DNA of 64,000 nucleotides from assembly GCA_951394405.1 (NCBI GenBank), contig OX596338.1, positions 1,178,001-1,242,000 of the forward strand, read 5' to 3'. Source of the DNA: Coprinellus micaceus (taxonomy: Eukaryota > Basidiomycota > Agaricomycetes > Agaricales > Psathyrellaceae). The notes under the pieces are model-generated. The model was not told where the DNA came from, searched no databases, and worked only from the letters and a program-made list of their open reading frames with translations. The stretch's first letter is position 1; every line of letters starts with the position of its first letter. Positions 23,401 through 36,800 of the stretch are shown here, piece by piece. The position numbers and the translations under genes are program-made.

Positions 23401-24349
23401 CCAATAAACGACAAACGACGACGTGGATGCGGTAACTAACGACGTAATCTCTCGTCCCTGTTCCTTTGACGTCTTCCTGGACCTACTTATCACACATACA
23501 ACTTTATCCTTTTGATGCGCTTAACTGCGTTGCGGGGAAATAGTTGCTGTTATTGAACATCACCACGATTGAGCAGGTGAGTGTCTCTCTCATCGGACTC
23601 GCTTTCTACCCCGGTTCTACCCCAACTTTTTTACTTTCGATCCCACGTTTTCGCTCTTTCTTTGTACTTTGGCTCGGCGTTCCATCATAGGAAGACTCGA
23701 TTCGAAGATTTCGATGCTACTCCAGCCACATGTTGCTGTCGTCTATAGGATCTTCCCTGTGCTTCTCCTTCTCTCCTTCTATTAGCATCAGCATTTACTA
23801 TCGTCCGTTCGCCTCGTGTTACGCAACTTTTTGGACGGGATCTTTCTTCTATCGTCGTCGGTAGTAAGGGGGTGCTGAGAAGGTGCATATGCGTTGCGTA
23901 TAGCTCGCCCCCGTGAGCGATTGCGCAGTTTCGTATCTATTTCTTTGCCTATCTAGTACCTTTCTCCACTTCGATCTATTCTCGCTCGGAGCTCCAATCT
24001 AACAATCTATCCATCTTCATTATAGATTCGCAATCAAGCCCACAAAACTCTCGTCCCAGGCCCGCCTCCTCCGAACCCCTTCTCGCACGGGAGCTGGAGG
24101 AAGAACTTTATCGCTGTGCTTTGCCGACCCCAAACCCTTTCTTGGCTCAACGCATCGGCGGTGGCCACGGAGGATAGGCGAGATGTGAACCCGGGTATGT
24201 TCCCCGAGGCTCTGGGTGATAGTCGCGGTCCGAGCGACCGCACGCGGGAAGGGGTTAAGGAAGCGGGGTTGAACAGTGCGAGGAGTGACGTGAGCGAGTG
24301 GGATGCGGGGCTTCGGTTCGAGGGCAGGAAACCGGAGGAGGAGGTTTGA
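20449..24349 (+). CDS. DHHC palmitoyltransferase, Erf2-like, with long disordered N-terminus
   Basis: Membrane S-acyltransferase that palmitoylates substrates such as Ras in the ER/Golgi. Five exons (20449-22617, 22669-22770, 22825-23001, 23544-23576, 24026-24349) give 934 residues. The first ~540 residues are Ser/Pro-rich and low complexity. Four membrane segments follow (for example WAFIACLCLVFGFAGLWFG and AIVIVCAYMAAVVISSMMV). The cysteine-rich catalytic domain runs from VKYCPTCKTYRPPRASHC to CDNCVDGCDHHCQWVNNC, with the DHHC active site intact. After the fourth segment the tail LLLLNITTIEQ plus IRNQAH and NPFSHGSWRKNF matches the Erf2/ZDHHC C-terminal motifs. The last two introns are about 540 and 450 bp, ten times the local norm. 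The tail exons are supported by phase and by family motifs. Confidence 0.9.
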
Positions 24350-27300
24350 TGTTTGATGAAGGTGCGGTATGCTTTCAATGGCTTGGTGTGTCCGCCGTTG
24401 GCTAGATTCCTATTCGCCGTTTTCCCGGTTTCTTTGGCTCTTAACTTTATTCCATTGTTTCTTCCTGGGTTTGTCGACAGGTCGGTCTTCCTTCCTACCC
24501 TAGTTTTCCTTTGAGATTCGATTTTCTTCATTTTGTTCTCTATTGCTCACTCCTATGGCAAGTCCACACTCCCTCACATTTACCCTACCGTCTCTCGCTC
24601 GTTCTATCCCATTGTCAACTCACACTCCCTCACCTCTATCTTTCACCCAAAACACTCCCCTATTTTCAGGATGATTAAACCGATCCACCTCACTCGTTTT
24701 CCATTTCGCTCGTCGTTCAGCACAATTCCGTAGATAGACACAGTAGTCACAGCATAGCCTCGTACATACACTCATAGTTAGATACCATTTGACAGTGTTG
24801 GTAACATTAGTATAGTGGCCTCCTCGATTGAGGTCTTTCATTCACTGCTAGTATTCGTTGGGGCGACGCTCGGCTGGCAGGTAACATTCGTGCTTGCTGA
24901 CGGGTTTCAGGTGGCGTCGGCGCCTGTGTGGAGCATGTCGAGGAGAGCTTTCAACATTCAAAAGACACCCTGACGTTCTCTTATTTGCTCCAATTCCCGA
25001 CGTCGTCGCAAATGGACCTTGCCGTATTTAGCGCCGGGATTTGATCGGCCGAGGTGGTAAGCGCCCGTTCAGAACGCACCCGCGTCCAGGTCTAACACCG
25101 TCGTACCTCATGTGCACCCGCACCCTGATTTAGGGTGAAACAACCCGGAGAATCCTCGGCTTTGGATTATGCAGCAATATGCACTTGTAGGGTTGCAAAA
25201 TTTCTGTTGGGAACCTTACGATAGGTAAACCAACATGTGCTGCGTTGAAAGGTATCCCGGATCGGTCTATCTGTCTCAGGCTTTCTCTTCATGAAGGGGC
25301 TGCGGGGGCCCTGAATGTTCATAAGCCCAATATTATTTAATGTCATTTCGGCTACAACCGTTCCGGAGGCGAATAAGGCTGATACGAGGCCGCCGCTGCG
25401 CGCTCGCCCCTTTCGGGCATGGGCGCTTAATTCACCGCGAAGGACTTGAAGGAGCCGTGGCAGGACAGGGAATGATTAGAAGTTATATCCCGTCTACACC
25501 AGCTATTTCCAACGATTTGGTCATGAGGCGGCTGTGGAAAGGGGCAGGAGAGCGCCATCCCGAAATTAGCACATACATTCAGACGAGTTTGAGCAGGGCT
25601 AATTTAGATCACTAACCCGAACCTTACCACCGTGGCGACTTTGGAGGTGACGCGGGATAGGTTTGTTCTCCGAATTTGCGGAGTCTAAACTACTTACAGG
25701 AGTGAGGATAGTGGAATCGAGCCGGTAATCCAACGAGCTCGAACCAAGCCTGGAGGACAAGTAGAAGATAGAGGCTGCGTGCGAAATCTTGTACCTCGCT
25801 GCGTGAAGAGTAACGTCACTGAAACTTCGCTTTCTATTAGGGAACGTCTGAGCCATGCAGATCTCCAGTAGATCTTCCACCCGTGCTGTAAAATAGAGTG
25901 ATTCTAGACTTTGAAGCGGCCTCATAGCCCGCTTGTCTCGTAAACGATGTGAAGGTCGTGTAGAGGATCGAAGGGCTGTCAACAGCGCGCAGCGTCGGTT
26001 AGGAGCTACATAGCATTCGGAAAACTGGGAAACGGAGCATACAAGATATACTTTGTATTGATTGCTCATCCCAGTTCTCACACAATTCGTAGCAAATCAC
26101 TCAGCCTGGATACACTCAACTTCAGCTTCGTAAAGATGTGCGGGAGTTGGTAGCCTCGTGTCTGATGGCGGCAAGTTCCATGTGGGCGCTTCTTCGAGAT
26201 GCTGCGTTGAATGCCGTTGACGCTCAGACAGGTCCGATTCGGGATTAAGAGCCTTGCCTTGCATTGCGAAGGAGGGTCTGGGACGCTTCGAGTAGTTGGG
26301 GAGTCGAAGCGGCTCAGGAAACTGAGCTCACATTTCGACGTGCAGAGGGTGTCATTCGGATCCTGGTCAGGGACGCGACGGCCGCCCCTAAGATAGAAAT
26401 CTTCCTTTTCCGGTGTGACGGGCTCTCGACCTTTCCATTCCCGTCGGAGTCCTTCAATTGCACACATGGCATGGAGCATGGAGGCAGTCGTTCGCCAAGT
26501 CACTTGGGCGGCTCTAAGTATGCGCTGCAGGATGCTCAACGACCAAGTACCTACATTCCAGTAAGTTATGGGTAGACTCGTCTGAAGGCTGTGAGGCAGT
26601 GTGAGCAGGCTGTGACTCTCGATCTCTGCGAGCCATGCTGTGGCACGGCGGCGCAACAGTAGTATCAGACATAGACTTCAATCTGAATTCAAACTTCCGT
26701 AACCCAAGTAATACAGCCTTGGCGCCAAATACAAGACTCTTGACCGACTGAATGCTTAAACTGTATAGACTACGCCGCACCGCTCAAGGACGGACGATGA
26801 CAAGAGTGGCCTCTTGTCAGCGCACCTTAAATTCTCACCAAAGCCATTTGTTACGACAGACGGGTGTAGGCGGGGGTTTACAGTTGGGGAATGGGGTGGT
26901 ACCTTCGGAAAATGGATAATTGGGATAATTAGTAGGCGGTATAAAAGCGGTTGGGACTGTTCTTCAGCGCAAATAGGAGGATTTGGGGAAATAATTACCG
27001 GACCGTACGGAATCTCTAAGACGTCTTGTCCCCGTGAAGCGAATAAGGATGTCAAAGTATGTCAAAGAATATTTGCTTGTACAAAAACCCGGGTATGTTT
27101 CCACGCTGACCTTCCCCATACTCACCTTCCCGACTCTAGCACGCTTCCAAGTCCCATCCGAGAATCCATTCAGTCGATACGCCCTTGGTTGTGTGAACTA
27201 GCCCAACCGTCGCCTAAGTCCTTGAGCGCTCACGAAACGATGGGGTCCACGAGGGTCCATCAGACTTGATCAAATAGATACCTATCACCATCCCATTGAT

Positions 27301-29565
27301 GATCCACGGAAGGCCCTGGAGAACATGAAACAGGGTCCCATATTCAATAGGGGCTGCGCTTGAACTGCGCCTTGGGCTGTCCTCCACGAACATTCAACAG
27401 AGCCATCTTGTTGGCTTGGATCCGTACGGGAGAACACTTGGAGTATGCTTCATTGCTTGGTTGCCCGGAGCTCCCCATGCGGTAGGCCCTGTCCGCGCTT
27501 CACGGCTTCGTACATCCGAGATTGACGTCATGAGAAAAGGAAGCGTGGGATCCAGGACGACATGCGCCACCAAACCAAAATAGGCAAATGTGGCGCCACG
27601 GCGGCCTGCGGTGCGGGCTCGCTTGTCCCGCACGTCGGCATGCACTTGGGACCTACAGCGCTTGCATTTTAACCGTACATGAGAGGCTGATGGATCGAAC
27701 AAAACTCTTGCAAGCTGTGGAAGGAGTGGTATGGAATAATCAACGAAGAACGGTTTGGAGAACGAGTTCGAGCCCGCCGCTGCCAAAAATAGTGTCGTAC
27801 CTGCCACACTATTTCGAATTCGATTCCGTTGGATTGCACCCGAGTTCGTGAAGCGTTTGGGCGCTCGTCGCCAGTCGAGGACTGTTGGCTGGGGCGTCTG
27901 TGCGATATTGGCTCGGTGGGCAGACTTAGCAAAGCCCTGAGGTGGTGCGGAAAGGCTGGTGGACACTGGACAATTGGGTGCGATGACGTTTATTGTGGTA
28001 CGACGAGACTATTCGCGGTCCAGGACTGCTACAGTGGATGTGTGCCTTTGCTTCCTGCCCTCTTATCGACCCCAAAAAGATGTCGACCCGACAGTGATAT
28101 CGCTGGCTTTGAACGGAGCCAAGACACTGGTTGGTTTGAGGAGCAACGGGTTGGAGTGGTGCTTCGATGAACGACCCAAAAGCGCGGTGGGCTTGCTTTG
28201 GTTCGGGTAATCGACTTCCTGGCTTGGGAGCTGCAAGAACGCTTGGTCGCGTGGCCGAGGGTCGAAGATCTAGGCCCGCTAATCTATTAATTAAGTACGG
28301 AAGACTCGAGGTGGACTCGAAGAACGATTTGGGGTTCTCCACCATGTCATGGGATGATGGTGGCAAGGTGCAAGGTGCAGATGTGACGAAACCCTGACGA
28401 GATGGACGTTATGCTTATACACCAGGGTTATAAGGTGACCAGGCGTGGATAGGGACTTGTATGGTGCAGGGAGGTGACGACCCTCTCGCTACGGCCAGGT
28501 GAACCGAGTGAGAGTTGGAACTGAACGAGTTGCGCCTGATCGCAAACCGCTAGCGCCGGAAGCTATCTATGTGTAATAATGACTCGAACTCATTTTCCGG
28601 AGTTTCACGACTTGCTTCTCGCATGCGCAGATAAGTAGCGCTCGCCGAGCCACACCACCCATGGGGATGGTGCGAGATTCGGCATAGGCTGCTCACACCA
28701 CGGAGAAGTGAGGTTTAACAAAGCTTTCTGGGAAGCAAATTAGGAGACTCGCTTGGCAAAGTCGGCTGGAAAGTCATACCGACATCAGAATGCATGTTTA
28801 GGGTCGCCAGACGGTGTGATCTTCGCGTACAGAACACAAGGGCCAGCCTCGAGACCCCAAATTTAGTGCACAAGATCGGGCATCGGGCTGGAAGAGTCCC
28901 AGCTTGGAAAATAAGTACATGAAAGTTCGGTGCGTGAGAGGCACGGATTTGCCTCGTGAAGACCATGAAGTAGTCCGCAGAAGGGTCGCCTTGTTTCCGC
29001 ACAAACGATGGTGGTGGGAAGCGGGGAAGAGGTGCCTTGTAGGAACCGTTCCTGGCATAATTAAGGCGGACCGCCGGGTGAATATACTTTGGCGTCGAGC
29101 TCGTTCCTGTGACGCACACCGCCGACTCGGGTTCTGAACAATGAACATGGGCTGGTTTTGGGAGAGGGCGCATATGGGCGGCGGCAGGAGCGCGGCACGG
29201 CGATTGGATCGATAAGGTTGGGCCGGCTGACAAACCCGATTGGGTCGTGGGTGGTGCGGATTAGGACTCCGCGTGAAAGGGGGGGACCGGCATTAGCACA
29301 CGTTGCTTTGGTAGACGACTACGAAGTCGAGCACCCCGAGCAGTAAGGGATCTCTCGAAAATTTGGATTAGGAAATAAGTTGACTGGTTTGCAGGGAGCC
29401 CCATACGCAAAATATTGGGCGCGCAGAGGCCAAGACAGGCCCGTTTAGTAATCACGGTTACGGTTCGGAAGGGAGAGATTTCGGGCCAGTTTGGCACGGC
29501 TCAAGCGAGCATTCTAGGGGCCTTTCCAGCCAAATACGAAAGGAAAAAGTCTTATAACACCGACA
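24350..29565. other. 5.2 kb gene-poor region
   Basis: No frame here resembles a known protein; the open frames (up to about 190 codons) overlap on both strands, lack convincing splice structure and have no recognisable motifs. The left part (to about 24840) is likely the 3' flank of the DHHC gene, the last part the promoter of the transcription factor gene. The middle could be an eroded mobile element or a non-coding transcript; I see no inverted or direct terminal repeats. Confidence 0.45.
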
Positions 29566-32500
29566 ATGTCATCTCCGGATTCATCCAAGTCTGCCACTGA
29601 CCGCCAGCCGCTGCCGTCTGAGAAAGCCGCGCCGCTGCCGTCCCCTCCGAAGCCGACCTCCTCTGCGCAGACCAAGCGCGTCCGGCAGAGCAGCACCAAG
29701 TCCCCGCCCAAGGACAAATCTCCACCGCCCCCCGACCCGCCCGCTGCACATCTCCCGCCGCCCCCTCCCCTTCCCCGTGCGTCCTCACCTCTTCTCCCAT
29801 ATTATAATTAATATTTCTCCAGACCCCCACTACCCCACCGCGCCCGGGCCCATTTTCCAACCTTACCATCCCCCTTATCCCCTCATGAATCCCTCATACC
29901 CCGTCAACGGCTCCCCCTACCCCCAGCACCACCATCCCCAGTATTCCCCCAATCCAAATGCCCCGCCCCATCCCCAGTACCCGTACGCCATGCACCCCGG
30001 CGCCTACCCCCATCCCTCATACCCGCCCTATCCCCAGTACCACCAGCCAATGATGATGTATCCCCAGCCGCCTCGCCAGGGTGTTCCAGGACCTGCCCCA
30101 GGCCCAGAGGCCCCCCAGCAGGCCCCCACCCCGTCCGCCTCCGCTTCAGGCAGTAAGCGCAAGCGGAAGCACGACGGAGGGCGCGGCGGGGACAAAATCT
30201 CGGACGACGAGGGACCGCCATCTGCAAGCGAGCCAGGTCGTCCCTTGCATGTCCAGCAGCAGCAATCGTCTGCCGATCTCAAGAAGCGCACAAAGACGGT
30301 ACGAACCTCCTCCACATTATGCCCTTCTTGTCTCACGCGAATCTCTGTAGCAACGTGCTTGTGACTCGTGTCGCAGTCGAAAAATTAGATGCGACGTTCT
30401 GCCTGATACGGTCAGTGCCTCCCTTTCGGTCAACCGTTCCCGTTTCCTAATCCAAGCAGGAGCCACCGCTGTGCCAACACTGCAAGCAATACTCGTTTGA
30501 CTGCACCTTCTTCCTCCCCATCACCGAGACGCGCTTCAAGAAGAAGAAACTCGAAGATGACGGTGGTAGCAAGGACAAGGACGTCGAGAAGCAGCTGGCC
30601 GCCAACGCTGCGAGCTCGTCCTCGGCCAAAGAAACTACCCCAAGGCACGATGTAGCCGTGCTCGGTAAGTCGCAACTGTTAGAGCGGTTTAGCAGACTCA
30701 CAGAACATGCAGGTCCTACCGCCGCTGCCTACCTCTTACATTCTCAAGCCACCATTTCCTCTCGCATTTACGAAAACTACGACCAGCGGTACAACCACAC
30801 CTTCCAAGTCGGCGAATCGGGCGACGGATTCATCCAGGTCCAGAAACCCGCCAACGATGAGCAGCAGGTTATCCCGCCCAAGCCCATCGATGTGCACGTC
30901 GAGCGCGACGTCATTGAGAACCTCGTCAACGCCTACTTTTCCGATATCGCTCCTATGCTTCCCATCATCTCAAAGGCTGAATTCTTGGCCACCCCGAACC
31001 CGGCGCCAGTGCTTCTCTACTCGATGTGCCTGGTCGCTGCAGCGAGGCGCGAAGTGCCGCAGAAGATATTCGATTCAATCCGATACACTGTCAACAATAT
31101 CATCAAAGCTGAGGACGTCCTCTCAACAGCTTCTGTCGTCAATGTGCAGGCTCTGTTGATCCTCTGCATGACGGGCGACTGCCATTCCCAGTTCGTTCCC
31201 TCGGCACTGTCGGGCCTTTGGATCAGGTTGGGGTCTGCTATCAGAATGGTGCGCAGATAGACTTCATTGTTCGGGGTGAAGGTTAACTTTGTCCATCTAG
31301 GCTCAGGACTTGGGCTTGCATCGTGCAGAGTCTGTCAACTCCAACATCGAGCAACGGCGCCGGCTTTGGGGAGCATGCCTCATTTGCGACCGATGGTGAG
31401 TCAAATGCTGTTTAGCGGGAAGTTCGGGTTACCCTGACCCATGAACGAAATAGGGCGAGTATCGCATACGGGCATCCCTACATGATTGATGTGCAAGACT
31501 GTGATGCCAGACTACCTTCTTCTGGCGATCTCAGCGACCTCTACTTGGACGAACTGGTACGACTCAGCATCATCTTGGGCCGAGTACAGAAGACCATCTA
31601 TACGTGAGTCGACTTGCGCAGATAATATCCCATCCGCATTTGGTAACCTTGGTCTGCCTTCTTTCTAGACCTTCTGGCCTCACATTCACGACCGATGAGA
31701 TGCTCTACGAGCTGCTCGCTGATATGCAGCGCTGGAAGGAGGGCCTCCCGGACAATCTGAGATTCAACGGTCCGGGCACCCCTCGCAACGCTGGTACGTG
31801 ACTCCGTTCATCCGACAATGCTGGGCGGGGAAGTGGATTGCCTCTCCCACCGGCTTGCCAAGTCTACAATGTGCATGATTGATGATGTGCTAACGAATCG
31901 TCTTTCTTTCGGCTCTAGGCATTCTCCACCTTCTTTACGCATGCGTATGCATGATGTTCTGGCGCGTTTTCATGCGAATCAGCTACTCCTGTCCAGCCCA
32001 CCTCAAGTTTAGCCTAACGGTGGAACAGTGGACCCAGCTTGTGACTCTCACGAGTGAATGCATCGACTGGTTAGATGCGAACGAGCGGGTGTATGATGTC
32101 TGGTTGTTCGTTGCCTACGCGGCGACCTCCTCTGCTCTTGTTCAGGTGTGTGCAATATTGTGATCCATTTGCCGCCTATCATAACTAACGTGATAAATTT
32201 TGCAGTACCACACCTTCATTAGGCGGAAGGACGTTACAGCCCAGGATAAACTTCGTCAACTCCGCGACTGCGTGAGGAGATGGGAGGGCTCGATTTCCCC
32301 CGACCACATGTCGGCCAGACGCAAGGTACGTCATTCTCTCAATTAACGGACGATATTGAACTGACAAACCTTTCCTTTTCGTTTTGACGTTTCTCACAGA
32401 CCGCGGAGATTATCTCGTTATTGTACGAAGCTACGCAAGGCCCAGCCACCCCTCTGGAACAACCGGCTCTCAACCCGACTGCTGGCGTGAAGGCTAGACC

Positions 32501-33153
32501 CCCAGTAGTACTGGACTACCGCAAGGACCCGACGAGGCCTGGGGGAGGCGTGTTTGTCGCACAGGACAGTGGGACGAGCGACCAGCTCAGCGACCTGCCG
32601 AAGGGCGTTATTATCAACGCGGCGGAGGTGGAGGACGATACGGATGCAGCAGGCTCAGTGGATGGGGATACGCACGACCAACAAGCGCATGCAGCTCAAA
32701 GGCAAGGTGCTGGGCAGCAGATCATGCCCACGGCGCAATCGACCTCGATGGTGAACTTGACCCCGCTGTCTGTGGGAGGTGGTAGGGGAAGTCAGTATTC
32801 GAACGTGAACCCGGCGATGAATTTGCAGGCTTCGCAGAGTGGGAGTGCGAATGTTCAGGTTATGAATATTCTGGATGGTTCGCAGAGCAACACGGCGATG
32901 GCGGATTTGGCGATGGCGGACAACGGCTTCCTGGAGGGACTCCCTGGAGGCATGTTCGATTGGGGTACGTTCTGTGGATTCGAACTTTGGAGCGATGGAG
33001 TATTGATCGTCGCCCTCTCATACAGGTCAATGGGATACCTTCTTCTCGAGGTTCGCATCCCAAACCGCGAATGCGCCTACAGGGTTGTCAGCCTTCAATC
33101 AGCACCCGCAGCAGCAACAACAAATGCAGGCCCAGCAGAAGGGTCCGCAGTAG
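29566..33153 (+). CDS. Zn2Cys6 fungal transcription factor
   Basis: Binuclear zinc-cluster regulator, nuclear. The N-terminus is Pro/Tyr/His-rich low complexity (exon from 29566, then from 29822). The DNA-binding cluster RACDSCRSRKIRCDVLPDTE is completed in the next exon by PPLCQHCKQYSFDCTFFLP, giving the six cysteines with a longer central loop. The basic stretch RFKKKKLEDD follows, then the fungal-specific regulatory domain with VENLV-type helices, RLGSAIRMAQDLGLHR (the diagnostic motif of this domain), RRRLWGACLICDRWASIAYG, and a helical middle. The C-terminus is Gln/Ser-rich and ends with a Gln run after DTFFSRFASQT; stop at 33151-33153. About ten introns. Target genes are unknown; no metabolic cluster is next to it. 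Confidence 0.87.
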
Positions 33154-33822
33154 ATTATGTACCGCGGTGTACCGCACAGACTCTTTCCAAGCCAAAATCA
33201 CCCAGGACTCTTTGCTTTCCCTTGTCTTCCCTCGTCCTCCTTTTTCCTAATGATACACGTATTCGGCCTTGTCTCCTCCCTGTCTCCTCCTCGCCCCGTG
33301 TCTATTATATATCCCATTCCATCAGCATGACCATTATTGACGAAGCTCCTCCCTCTTGTTGCACGACTCGTACTTAGGACATCATTTCATTCGCTTTGTG
33401 ACTTCATTTTGCCTCTTCTCCCTGTCTCGACCCCCTGATTATGTTGTATGTTAATTAATAGAGATTACAGTTCAAACGACTTCAGGTTTCCTGCCCAAGG
33501 GGCACTGGCTCCCTTGTGCTTCCATCCCCGACTTGTTCGCGAATCACCTAAGGTTTAAGAACACGCTGCATTTAGCGCCCGTGGTTACCGCCGCAAAGGA
33601 CCCCTCTCGGCCACGCACCCCATCACTTTAAGCGCTAATTGGCATCGCGTCCAAGCCACCACGCGATATTGTGGCGTATTTGGCTACGGAGCTGTCATTG
33701 AGTCAACTTCGGGCACTGAGCAGGCTTTCAATTCTCCCCATACCACGCCAGCTGGGTACCACTCGCATCTGTGCGAATAGGCCACTTGAAAGGCATAAAG
33801 AGCGCCCGGGCACCCACCGGAG
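33154..33822. other. Intergenic region, no gene seen
   Basis: About 670 bp; terminator side of the transcription factor gene and promoter of GTPase copy B. Confidence 0.5.
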
Positions 33823-36800
33823 ATGGATGCAAGGAGGTCTTATGAGGCGGTACGCCGAAATTCCGTTCAACTTGCTGACAATCAATTAAAATGGTCTTCC
33901 TTTACCCCGCTTGGTGTCCCCGGACTCGCTGTCTGTAGGTGCACTCCAGTCCGCAACGAGGAAGCAGAGGCGGAAATGCCGCTCCGAAGCTGGAGGATGG
34001 GGATGCTTCAGGTGCTGGGCCGTCGACTTCGCGGAGAGGGAACAAGAGAGCGTATCAAGACGCCTCGGAAATCAATTACACGCCAGAGAAAGCCCTCAAG
34101 GCGGGCTCGAAAATGGTGGACGAGGTGGAGAACAGCTTGAAGACGTTGACGCTAATCAACCCGACAAGGGAGGAGAGCTGGACGAAGGCGATCGCCAAGT
34201 GCGTTTTCTTTTTACGACCCTTTTTGCATTGACTGGCTGAACATCTGGCAAGGCTACAGAAGGACAAGGCAGATAAGCCGACCACGCTCATAGCGGTGTG
34301 CGGAGGTACGCCACGATTTACCTTTTGCAAGGAATTATACTCATCTTGGTCCCCCTTCAAGCGACGGGCGCTGGGAAGTCGTCTATTTTGAATGCAGTGC
34401 TGGACGGTACGTGCTTGTGATTGAGTTAGGCGCCGGTCATTGTGGACTCATACCGACCGGGGTTTCCAGACACTATCGTCCCCACAAGCGCCATGCGTGG
34501 TACGCATTCCGAAACCCTTCGTTTATCGGGGGAGACTCATTCCACGACTACTACACAGCTTGTACTGCGGTCGTTACCAAGATCTCACATCACAAGTTTC
34601 GGGAGGAACCACATCCTAAGCCTAAGGAGATACTCGCTGAGGTTCATTTCTTGTCGAGGAAGGAATGGGGACAGGAAGTCAAGGCTCTTGCTGGCGATTG
34701 GGCATCTCATGTTGACGATGGGAACATGACGGATGAAGCGAAGATAGCATGGGACAAGGTGCGCCCGATGTCCACCTCCCTTGAAATACCACTAACGGGC
34801 CTCTAGTTTCATGCAGTATACCCCGAACTAGAGCCTGAGGACCTTGACGGGATGACCGAGCAAGAGCTTATCGACTACGACCATGGTGCGTCAACACCCA
34901 CTCCGAGTTTCGTTCGGTTTTCAATAGACCTTGCAGCGGTTACCGCGAAACTTGGGAAAGTGGAAATCGTGATCGCAAAAGATTCGACGGAGTTCGGGAA
35001 GAAGATTGCTAGGTACATCGATTCCGTGAGTAAGGATGACGTTGTGGTGGATGGTGAGGAGAATGCGAAATTGGCGTACTGGCCCTTGATTCGCGAGGTG
35101 CATGTGTTCTGCAGGTCGAAGGCCTTGTCAACGGGAGCGGTGCTGGTCGATTTACCCGGTAAGTGGACTTCCCCTCTTTATTTTACCAAGTCCACTCTGT
35201 TTGACATTCAAATTTAGGTGTTGCCGATGCGAATGCTGCCAGAGCCAATATTGCCATGGAGCACCTGAAGAAGGCAAAACATATCTGGATTCTCGCTCCT
35301 ATCACCAGAGCAGTCGACGACCAGACCGCGCAAAGTGAGTGTACTGGTTGCTCACTATTCCGGCCGATTGCTCAGTATCGCTTCAAGAGCTGCTTGGTGA
35401 CGCATTCCAAAAGCAACTTCTCAGTGCGTTTATTGGTCTCACTCCTTCTTTACATATTTTGAGACGACTCTTTTAGTGGGTAAGCCAGATGGCAGTGGTA
35501 TAGTCACACCGCCTTTGAATTGACGTGTTGTATTCTTTCTTCATAGATGGCAAGTGAGTACACACTCTCGCAACGCCCCGTGGTATACAAGCAACTAACC
35601 TCACCCATAGCTACGATAGTAACCGCATAACCTTCATTGCGAGCAAGACAGACGATGTCGCTGCGACGGAAATTGTCCGCGGTCTGGGCCTCAACAGGGA
35701 CCCCGAATACAAAGCCATACACAATCGGACGAAGGAGATCAAGAAACGAGTAACCGCGCTTGAGCAGAGGAAGAATAAGTTGGCGCAGGTACTGCAAGGT
35801 TGTTGTTCACGGTGGCTTCGTCCTTGAGTGAACCACTGACAGCGTTTTGTGGCCTCCCCACGACAGAGGTGAAAGCCAAGCGCGACGAGCTCAAACGGTC
35901 AAAGGAAAGCTGCAACCAGCACCTGGTAGCGCTGGAGACCAAGACGCTCGCAACATGGGCAACGCTCCCCAGCACGTCAAACTTGAAAGCCGCAGGTACC
36001 AAGCGGAAGGCTAAACTGCCCTGTGTGGGGAAGCCTGGGCCATCCAAGGTCAGACGGCGGCGGAAGGGTGGTCAGAGTGAATATTCCAGCGACTCCGACA
36101 GCGACTCCGATTCGGACGACTCACGAGACGAACTGGACGCCTTCTCCGGAGACGATATCGACGCAGAGTACGAAGAGGTTACGCCAGAACTCGAGGAGGT
36201 CTATGACCCTGCAGTCCTGAGAAGAAAGGTTCAAGAAATCGACGACGAAATCGAAACGTTGGACAAGGAAATTTCGGGAGTTACTGCGGAAGGAAAAAAG
36301 GTTATCGATGAAAAAGCGGTTGTAGACCAGGAGATGAATGATGCACAGAGGGCGAAGGATGCATTTTGTGCCCTGAAGCGGAACGAGGTTCGCGGATTAA
36401 CTGGGCATATCGCTTTTAAAAGATCGACTTACCCTTCATCAGGCATCCAAGGGGAGGCTCAAGGAGGACTTCCGAACTGGCCTGCGGAAACTTGAAGGTA
36501 AGGTCTCTCTCCCTCTCGGGAGAGCTAAAGGAGGGGCCTAACTGCGCACACAGAGGTGGAGGCCGAGAGGCGCGATGGCGCCGCGTTTGACCCTACGCAG
36601 AACACGCGAGGTACACGGTTCAGCGTCTCTACACCCCAGCGACCCTAACTAACGGAGGATAGATTATGACGCGCTCGATTTGCAGGTCTTCACCTGCTCC
36701 AGTCGGGACTATGTAAGGTTGAGAGGTACGCCCCATGCATTCCGAGCTCTCGCATAGTAACCTGACCTTGTCCAAGGGCAAGTTGAAGGTGATGGGGCGG

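Noticed and set aside
26078..26656. 192-codon minus-strand open frame in the gene-poor block
   Set aside because: No motif, opposite strand also open, no plausible introns or promoter.
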